The notes under the pieces: model-generated | The model's database searches: none | What the model was told of the DNA's origin: nothing | The model's input: the letters and a program-made list of their open reading frames with translations, nothing else | Part shown: one piece after another, positions 51,622-60,900 of the stretch | How the letters are laid out: the number at the start of each line of letters is the position of its first letter | Numbering within the stretch: the first letter of the stretch is position 1 | Assembly (NCBI GenBank): GCA_007844125.1 | Contig: CM017567.1 | Coordinates: 9,358,457-9,422,456 of the forward strand | Direction of reading: 5' to 3' | Origin: Sinonovacula constricta | Lineage: Eukaryota > Mollusca > Bivalvia > Cardiida > Solecurtidae | Length of the DNA: 64,000 nucleotides | Program-made: the position numbers and the translations under genes

Positions 51622-53145
51622 ATTATTTGTCAATAAATAAAGAAAGAAAAAAAAGAAAGAAAGAAAGAAGGAAAGAAGGAAAGAAAGAAAAACTAGTCCC
51701 GGAAAATACCCGCATCGGATTTCCGTATTTTCAGATTTCCGTATTTTCAGTACAAGCCAATTTTGCCAGAGTGTCCTCCCTTGTAAAACCGCCATTAGGT
51801 CAATCTAGCATCATGCAATTTCTTTAACTATTCTATCATTTAAAAGTGTGTGTTAAACTTAATCTGGACGAAGAAACTGTTTGTAAGTTGTATTAGCTCA
51901 TATCATTTGGTTGATTCCTGAATTATTTATATAATGTCGAGCAAGGCAATTTATTTACTGGCATACTGCTTCTCGTTGTTTAGCAAGAACCAGTGGTTTT
52001 TAAAACTCAAGTGGTCTGGTTGAAAATTTGCACACATGTTGCTTCATGTAAAAGAAGCCATATGCTTTTTTTATTCAAAAAAGAAAACTCACCTTATTTT
52101 CTGTGTCGGGCATGGGATTTTCTCACCCCTGATGCGATTAAAAAAAATACATGATTAAAATTAAGCATTGACAACAAGTGACTGTGATGTTTTTAACAAC
52201 TGGTTTCCAAAAAATAATGAAACACATTTACCTAAAAAAAAAAAAAAATTCTGACAACTTAAATATGCATGTGAAATGTCTAAATCTACAACGTATATCA
52301 AATGGCATGTCGCAAATTAATAACAGGCATGTTTAAAGACTTAAACTCGGTAATTTAATTATGGATAAACTTGTAAATTCTTGTCAAGTTTGGATGAAAA
52401 GTTACTTAAAAGATAAATTTATTTTTATCATTTTTCACAATCTAAACCAGACCATTTGTCATTAATATAGAGACTTGAGTTTTAATATGTATCTGTTATC
52501 ATTCTAGTCTTTTGTAACCTTTTTCAGTACTTTGATAAACTCAGATTTAAAGTAAGACCTTTAATTTTCTTTATAAAAATGTTGTTAACTGGTTAAAATA
52601 AAGGAACAATTCTTGCTTTTTATGTCGGTGCCTGCCATAATATTTGTCATTGTTACACCAGACATGTAATCTTTCCCGATTTACCCTGGAGACGCCTGAT
52701 ACCAGCGGTCTGTCTCATGCCTCACGCTGAACACATCAATTTTCCCACTTTGTTTTTCCCGACAAACTTAATCTCACTCCTAAAGACTCCCCCAGTCAGT
52801 AGCTACCAGCCGATCATTTGATTACGCAATATAACCTACTGCAAGCGACCAGCACCTGCTTGTGTATGTGTGCAGCTAATCAGAACAGAGAACTGCCCAT
52901 CATTGAGCATACCGAGTGTTCATTGGTCGAGACGATAATTTTGTGCCCTGGCTACTGGTGTTAGAAGGCATTGGATTGAGCTTCAAAATTTTAAATGTTC
53001 AATATCCCTTTAATAGGGTGCTATGAGAATTAGTCTGTATTTATGCAAGCTCAGGATAATTAGATTGAACGTCTTCATTTTTTTCCTAATCGAGCCAAGG
53101 TACTAATTATAAGCATTATTATTGCATTTGATGAACCTCCTGACT
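51525..53145. other. Intergenic DNA downstream of MULE
   Basis: Simple repeats, then AT-rich DNA. A less AT-rich stretch at 52640-52960 with ATTGGTC (reverse CCAAT-like) might be promoter-like for the zinc-finger gene, but this is weak. Confidence 0.4.
51586..51690 (+). repeat. (AAAT)n followed by (GAAA/GAAG)n simple repeats
   Basis: AAAT units run to about 51622, then purine-only GAAA/GAAGG units from about 51639, just outside the MULE right end. Confidence 0.9.
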
Positions 53146-53782
53146 CAGGGCACTAGACAGCTTTTGGGGACAGGTACCCATACACTCAGGAAGGGGAATT
53201 TCGTGTCGTTTTAAGAAAAAAAAGACAAAAAGGGGAATTTTATTAAGTCATATACACATTTTGAATTTAGTGTCACACTAACTCCTTAGAACCCTAACAC
53301 TCTTCACTTACGTCATTTTCAATACTAGATATAGTAGGATCTGGGATTGAAGACAGTGACTGCTGTTTAAAGAGGAAATCGATTTTTTTGCAATTTTCTG
53401 AAGTTTTTGAAGTGATCTTCTTACGATAGTGCTTTTGATTGTGCGACATTTTTGTTTACAACGGCCATATCCGAGAACTCCAAATTTGTCAGGGGAAATT
53501 ACTCGTGAAGGATTCTTTTAATTAGACTCTTACACAGTCGTTATCGGTAAATAAACGTGTCAACCTAAGCCGAGACATGCGCAGTAAAACGGTGTTTTTA
53601 TATGGATTTCGTACTCAAAAATGTTCGCGAAAAGTTTTACGTGTATTTTCGGGCGACCCTTTCGTTGTTGTTTTTTTCATTTTCGAGGGGAATTTTTTTC
53701 ATAGATAGGGGAAAAAACATACTATTTTGATAGGGGAATGGGGCCGATATTCGGCCCCAAAAACGGCCAAACGAGTGCCCTG
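53146..53782. mobile_element. Short inverted-repeat DNA element with 5-bp direct flanks
   Basis: Left end CAGGGCACTAGACAG, right end ACGAGTGCCCTG; both ends hold GGGG-rich tracts about 15-30 bp inside. The immediate flanks are tgact on both sides. The end sequence is hAT-like, and some hAT groups are described with 5-bp duplications; the assignment is inference. No coding region. Confidence 0.55.
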
Positions 53783-53986
53783 TGACTGTGCCTTCAAAAA
53801 AGTACAATGATTTCCGTTTATTTTGGTACTCAAAATACACTAGGTAAACAAAGTAAATATGTAGAAAAATGAACATGCATGCCTTTGAATGCAGGCAACT
53901 AACATAGCAGAATAATTAAAAACATTTGCAAATTGACCTGTGTTATCGCCTTACAAACAAAACAACAAACTAGTGTTAACTATGTG

Positions 53987-53994
53987 TGACGTCA
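53987..53994 (+). promoter_or_regulatory. CRE-like palindrome TGACGTCA
   Basis: A perfect cAMP-response-element octamer about 900 bp upstream of the first coding exon of the zinc-finger gene. The same octamer also occurs at 3726 and 16170, so its function is uncertain. Confidence 0.25.
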
Positions 53995-54416
53995 TAGCGC
54001 AATTTTCTCAGCAGACTACAGCATTTGTTGAAACTGATGCGTTTGTGTGTACTCATAAAATTTACTCTAGTATTGACTTTCTTTTTCTTAAACTGTGACT
54101 GCTGTGTAAAGTTTTACCATTTTAAGCTCAGTGTTTAAACTGGTCGGCTCATCCTGGAATTAGAAACCTAAGTTAGTGAACGACGCGAGCGACCATGGTT
54201 TCTTTTCCATGAATAAGCATATGAGACAAAGTCCTATGAGCATTGCAACATATGCCAAAATTCTGGTCTCCAGATAATGATGTCAATACAACAGACAGTC
54301 AGCGTACCTGAGCATCCCATTGTGGCCTGTATTGTTTGCAGTCTTCTGTGGAATTTAAAATATTCCTTGATAACATTTAACAGGGAGGAATGAGAGGGAC
54401 ATAACCTTTCTTATAC

Positions 54417-54700
54417 AGGACCGGCAGCAATAGCTCAAGAGGTAGAGCGTCTGCTTGCGGATCGGGAGGACGTGGGTTCAAACCCAGGTTGGGTCAAACC
54501 GAAGACTTTAAAGTTGATAGTAGTGGCTTCCCTCCTAACGCTCGGGGCTAAGGGGACAGCATTATGCCTGACTCGTCGTTGTCAGTATAATGGACCAGCC
54601 TGGTTCAATCCCTGGGAGCCTCATAAAGCCTCTGTGATATAATAATAGAAATGTCAGTGCAAAGTATCGGCAAAAAAGCCGTCAAATCCCATCCCATCCC
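54417..54700 (+). repeat. tRNA-derived SINE, family A, good copy
   Basis: The tRNA-like head has an A box (TAGCTCAAGAGGTAGAGCG) and a B box (GGTTCAAACCC). The body holds TAGTAGTGGCTTCCCTCCTA, ACGCTCGGGGCTAAGGGGAC and TTGTCAGTATAATGGACC, and a tail with repeated CATCCC. It lies 190 bp upstream of the first coding exon of the zinc-finger gene. Confidence 0.85.
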
Positions 54701-54890
54701 TTTCATATACAGACAATAAGACAGTTTCCCAAAATATTAGTATCAGTTTAAAAGATACACTTTGAATATGCAGGCCGACCACATAAACCTAAACACAGAC
54801 TGCATAAATATTTAGCAAATTATATTTTGACAATTTTATTTTTGTAGTGAACTTTGAATCCATTGAGAAGGAAGAACAGTGACATTAAGC

Positions 54891-54974
54891 ATGAGTGACC
54901 TGGATGTATTAAGGGATATTCCAGGATACAAAGCCATCCTGAAATCTGTGTTGAAAATGCAGATTAAAGTACTG
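54891..54974 (+). CDS. Zinc-finger gene, first coding exon
   Basis: 28 codons, MSDLDVLRDIPGYK onward, ending CTG|GTAAGT in phase 0. Start chosen because no in-frame ATG lies between the upstream acceptor-like site and 54891. Confidence 0.75.
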
Positions 54975-57900
54975 GTAAGTATTTGGACAGTTCCTTTGTT
55001 TTAATAAGTTTTTGAGAACCCAGGGCTATCTTACTTTTATAGAGAAGCAGAATAAAATATTGAATGTAAACAGTGAATATAAGCCATAAACTTATGTCTT
55101 ATTGTTAAGAAATTAAATTTGCAATAGATAAATTATTGATTGTAAAATATAATCAGTGTAACATAATTCTACTCCTTGTAGGATAAGATGGTTGAAAATG
55201 GCAGTGATGCTTTCTGACTATACTGCAGTTTTTGTTGTTTTTTTTTTTCCTGATTCTAAGATTGAGGAAATGAGGAAAAATATTGAACATATTTCATGTG
55301 CCATCAGGTGTCACAAATTCCACTTGTCCGCTCAAATTTACGACAAGTTTTTTGGCAGGAGGAGTACGTTTTCCAAATAGGTCATCCTGCAGGACAAGTA
55401 GATTTTTCGGGGGGAAATTGGAAAACTTTTCAATCACATTGCAGTTTGTCCATCGTAGAAAATGTGTTTAATTTAACGCTGAGTTGAGTGTGAATCGAAA
55501 CAGGAAATGCAACCGATGAGTTAAAACACAACAATATATCGGAATATCCCGGCACCTATGTTCAGCATCACTAAACTGGGATCATTTATTGTTCAGATGA
55601 ATTGTACGGCACTTGTTGTTGAGTTTTTAACAAAATGGAAATATCCAAGGCATTTCAATTTTAAAACTAAGCTGATTTAAACTACATACTAGACATACCT
55701 TTAAAAAGTTACATATTTCTATCAATTAAAAATAAATTAAATCGATGATAAAAGTATAAAAGCATTACTCTAGTCATGAGTTCAGTCATTAAGATCAAAT
55801 GTTTGTCGAATTAATAAACCTTATACTGTTTCCCTTTGATACTGCTTGGCCACAAGAATTACCGAAAATAAAACCTTGTCTAGGCCCCGGTGAATAGCAT
55901 TGCACACTAAAGACTGGTTGTCTGCCTATAAAAATTATCAGGTTGATTCCATGTCTGCTATCTATAAAAAGTCACATAAATCCATTTTTAAGCGCTTAAT
56001 TTTTCTTTATTTCAATTTTGCTACAGTGTTAAAGCAAATGGATATAAGAACATTTCTAAAAGGCAGTGGAGATTCAGAGTCTGAGTAATGGTAAAGAGTA
56101 CTTTACATGATGAGTTTCCTAATCCGGAAACGGTTATTGACTTTTAGTGAAACAGGCATATTCATTGATGACGCTGTTATTATGATCGTCAAAGTAAAAT
56201 GGTATCATTCGATTGTTCAATTTTGATTTAAAATTTGTTTTATTTTGAATGTTAACTATAAATAAATTTTAAGTTGAAATTAAAAACCCACTTAATAACT
56301 ACAATAAAATGTGCGTTGGCTATTTGTGCAGATGAGTTTTCACACCTCTTTTGATGTAAATAGATCGTCGATCAACCGGTAAGTAATTACACAGGTGCAT
56401 AGAACTAATTGTTTGTAAGCGGTCACTTTAATACCCTGGTGTGAAAATAAAAAAAATACATTATAAAGCCTTTACTTGTTATTTTAATTGTCATTTGTGT
56501 GTTTGTCCCATGAGTCGAGAACTTAATTATAGGCCGGGAACTTAACTGTTTTTTGACATGCTACTGCGTGAAACAGGATTTTCTCTCATCTCTCAATTGT
56601 ATAGGGCTGGGATAGCCACGAGAACATTCTGTCTGGCGTGGTAACAATATACTGGGGCAGAGTGTCATAACGCAACACAATACACATGGTCTTATAAGGC
56701 AAGCAGTCACGACATATTATTCAAGCCACTTAGAGAATAACAAGCACTCGGCGCAAAAACCAATTTATGGAACAATTGGAACATGTACCTTTGAGTCAAA
56801 TCAAGCGATTCGGCAACATGGGGATTGATTCAATGGGGGCTGGCTGGATTAGTGAGTAGGGGATGCGTTTTGTCTTTGAGAATTTGCTTTTTTCCTTTAC
56901 TCCAGACCTCGAAGAGGGTGTGTGTCTTATCTTTGTGTGCGTCTTATCAGTAAGATTTTATGGTACAAGACCAAAACCTTTTTTTAAAAGAACAAATTAT
57001 TTTGCCACAACCCAACAGGGTTTCTTGAATTAAATGAAATTTTGTTTTTCAGCTGGAGCAGTTATCAAGTCAGACAGGTGAGGAGTCAATCATCCTGACG
57101 GCAAGTGTCAATGATGGCACCCTGTCACACCTGGGCTCCAACACAGGCAAAGGATTCTTGGAGGGCCGTGATGAGATCAAATCACAATTTCTTGGTTACT
57201 GTCTCAAAAGTGAGTATATGCAAATACATACCTATAATTCTCTGTTTTAGGCAGTGCTGACAGTCTTAAAATTGGTATCTTAAAGTAGGTTAAACTGTTT
57301 AAAACTTCGTTGTTATTAACTAGGACAAGTATCAATGTGTCAGTTTTGCTACAGGGACAGGTACAGTGGTTCTTACTCTGCTACTATTAGCTGGAAGGTG
57401 ATCTACAACCCTAACTATTGTCTCCAGATAACAGAAATACTGGTGGTGTTACAAAAATCCAATAAACAAACTAACAGCTCTAACTTGTTCTGAACTTGAA
57501 ACTCTGAAATAACTGTTTACTCCATAATGAAAATAACAGCGAGATACTTTGAATATCAATTTGCACTATTCTCTTTTGACTTTCTTCAAATACCTTGACA
57601 ATAATTAACATTAATTTATCCATTGTCAGTTAAAAATTTAATTTTTGATTTTCTAATTTGATGTTTCCATTTCTATTAGCTCACCACCGACAGAAGACTG
57701 AGCCCAAAACTCCATATGATAGACCCAGTCCAAAACATCAGAAACCACCTGATGAAATGCAAGCATCCAAGAGACTCAGAGCTACCTCATTCTCACCAAT
57801 CCCACATCAGCCAAACCTCCCTACCTCTTTACCGACACGGACTGAATCAAGTGGTTTCACATGTAGCAATATGTACAGTCCTCACTCGAATCTTACTAAC

Positions 57901-60900
57901 TTTCAAACACCAATATTTGAAATGCCGACTAATGCCAAGGATAATCAGAAATCTAGTAGTGTTAAACAAGAAACAGACAGTGGCATCGAATCTCAAACTT
58001 CCCTGGTGTCTCAGAAGACTACCTCAGGTTCAGAACACAAACAAAATTTGGGGTCACCGGGTGCAAGTGGAAAGACAGATAGTGACGTAAGAGGTCAAAG
58101 TTCTGGACTGAATTCAGGGGAGAGCACTCAGATGGAGTTGACCTCAGAGCAGGTGAAAATTGAGCCAATCAGTGAGCAGGATCTGGAGTTAGAGATTACA
58201 GGGGTTGAGATGGCAGGCCAGCCTATGTCAGCAGATAACTGGGACCCAAATCAGTCTGACCCTGGTTCACAGCAGGGCAGTTATGGCTATGGTAAGTAAC
58301 TGGCTGTAGTATTCTGTTTTGCAGAGGTAGGGCTGTCATTAAATGAATGGTTCCTCCTAACCCTATATAGCACTTACTATGTTACTTTTATTTATAAGTA
58401 AAGCAAAATCTTTATAATTTTCTAACAACTCTATGCTAAGGTTTACAAGTTATATTGCTGGAGACTCAGCAGGTAATACTGTAGCCCATGATCTGACACA
58501 TCAAAGACACTGTTAAGAAACTTTCCATTAAACAGTTATCAGTTTATTGTAAATAATATTTTCTTGGTCATTTTTTAGTATGCCTGTCAAATTTGACATA
58601 AAGATGACAAAAATATGAAAATAATATGTACTCACATCTTTGATATTTTTCTATCATTTGATAGCAATACCTATTTACAAATACAAACACTTTTGGAAGG
58701 AACTTTAGATAGAGACAATATTATCACTATCCAATTAAAATTGATCCTTTTGGCAGGTAAGGAAAGTAAAAAATGAGAAAGAAAACTAAATGGATGTGAA
58801 ATTTGTTATTTTATTTTCATATTGATTTATATTCACTAACCATTTTAAATTATTATGATGGCACGAAATAAAGATGAAATGTACAAAACAAATACAAGCT
58901 GTAACTGTTGTGTTGAATCTGTCAGCCTGATCCTGAGTTTAGTACTTAGCTGCAGTTGTCCCAGTTGTTATGGTAGGCAGCCTTTGGCAAGATTGTCTTG
59001 CACCAACTCTCCATGCAACTCTCTTCAGCAGATCAGTGCTTTAGGTCAGTTTTGATGTATTCGGACCATGTTTTCCTTGGTTAACCATGAATATCCAAAA
59101 AGGGATTGTTTTTATGGTGTGTGTGTTTTATTATAAAATTAAAACAACTGAATAAAATTTGTGCATATTTCATGTATGTTAAAAAAAAAGCTTGTATTAA
59201 AATGCCATTTATTGCATACATCACAAACTTCAAATGCAAAATTTAAATAGTTGTATCAATAGATTCTTCGTATATATCTTTCAATATATATTAACTTCAT
59301 CACTGTGCAAACCAGAAACATATGACAGTTCTACATCTTTGAATATAATTCTTCTGTCTGTCAGAATGTGTTTTATATATAAAAAGCAACAGGTGATATA
59401 TTTTAAAAATTGATGGTTTGTTTTATAAAACAGTTTTAGTAAGCAGTTTTTAAAATTAAAATGTCCCTGTTTGTTTTATGAAAACAGTTTAGGAACAATT
59501 TATTCCAAATACATTAGAAACATATTTAATGAATTAATCTGTTAACATGTATAAAGGTCGTCAATTTCCCAAGCAATTAAAAGACAGGATCATTAATTCT
59601 TTTTCTGCTCTATTTGTTTGTTCTCATACTAGTTTCCTTCTGCTTTATTATTTAAATAACTTTAAGACTAAATCCTATATTTACAAAGTTAAGGTCTTAT
59701 GTCCAATGACACATCAGAGTGCACTAGATGACAGGGAGACTTTAATCTGAAATAAATCAGGCTTTGACAAATTGCATAGATCCAAAAAGAAAACTCTTCG
59801 GAAGCAGTCTGATCAGGATCTGCATCGTTTGCTGCAGCATCTCCATCAATATATACATGTGTATCTTGTAAACTTTGCCTGAATTGTAAGCAGGTACTAA
59901 GATTTTATAATGCTTATTAATAAACATAGCAGCATAACAGTCTGTAGTGGGACCCAGCTTCAGGCCTGTGAAGCTTTGTGTTCCAGTAAGAGACATTCAA
60001 GAATAGAATCCCCTGTGTTCTCCCTAAATGCAGTAGGTTGTTTCATCTGGATTACTATTTCTTTTTTCTTGTTCTCGTAACGTGTATGTCGACTTTTATG
60101 CTTGTATTCTGACACACAGATCAACCGTCACCAACAAACATGTCAGTTTTCTTGTTTAAATACACTTTAATATATATATTTATCAGTATTTTAATGGATT
60201 CAGAGCTTATATTTATGCAAAACTAAGACATTTTACTGTTTGTTATGGCACCTTCTCCAAAAGAACAGATGATAAACTCCAATGATTCCAACTAAAACAA
60301 CCTTCTTCTGTTTGGACTTCCTTGGAAATTTTCTATCAAGGGAGACAATTTTTCTTTCACCTTTGTTCTCCATTAGCACTAAAGAGTTAGATTCCATGGA
60401 ATTTTGGGGTATGTGATATGTATTCTGATTGCTTTTGACTAAGTATTTTAGTGGCTGAAAATGGTTGCTTTCACAATTCTGCAAACTTTGTCCTTGTAGA
60501 GAAGAGTTGTATCAGTGTTTCTAAGTCTTTGTTTTAGAAGACATTTTGTTTGAGGAGACACTTTTGTTAGATAAGTACTGAATACTGCTGGTGATATTTC
60601 TGTTGCTTAATTGGATTCAAGACTTTGGCTAAAGTATGTGTAGTAAAAAAAGATTTCAGTATTTATTTGTGATAGATTAATTTTTATAGTCTGACGGGGT
60701 GAATTTACCCAATTTTTTTAAAATGTGTTTTGTCCCTCAACTCTTCCAATGAAATTTGATGCTTTTGTATTTTCTCAGTCCCTTATCATAGCTACTTAAA
60801 TAGTGACACATATTTCGACAAAGTTTGCCATGTGAGGAAGCTTTTCAGCGATTTTTTTTCAGTGGTTCTACCCTGGCTATAACTTTAGTGAACCCTCCCA

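Noticed and set aside
58855..59055. Cys-rich frame as another exon of the zinc-finger gene
   Set aside because: No C2H2 spacing, and acceptor/donor choices lead to an in-frame stop in the required phase.
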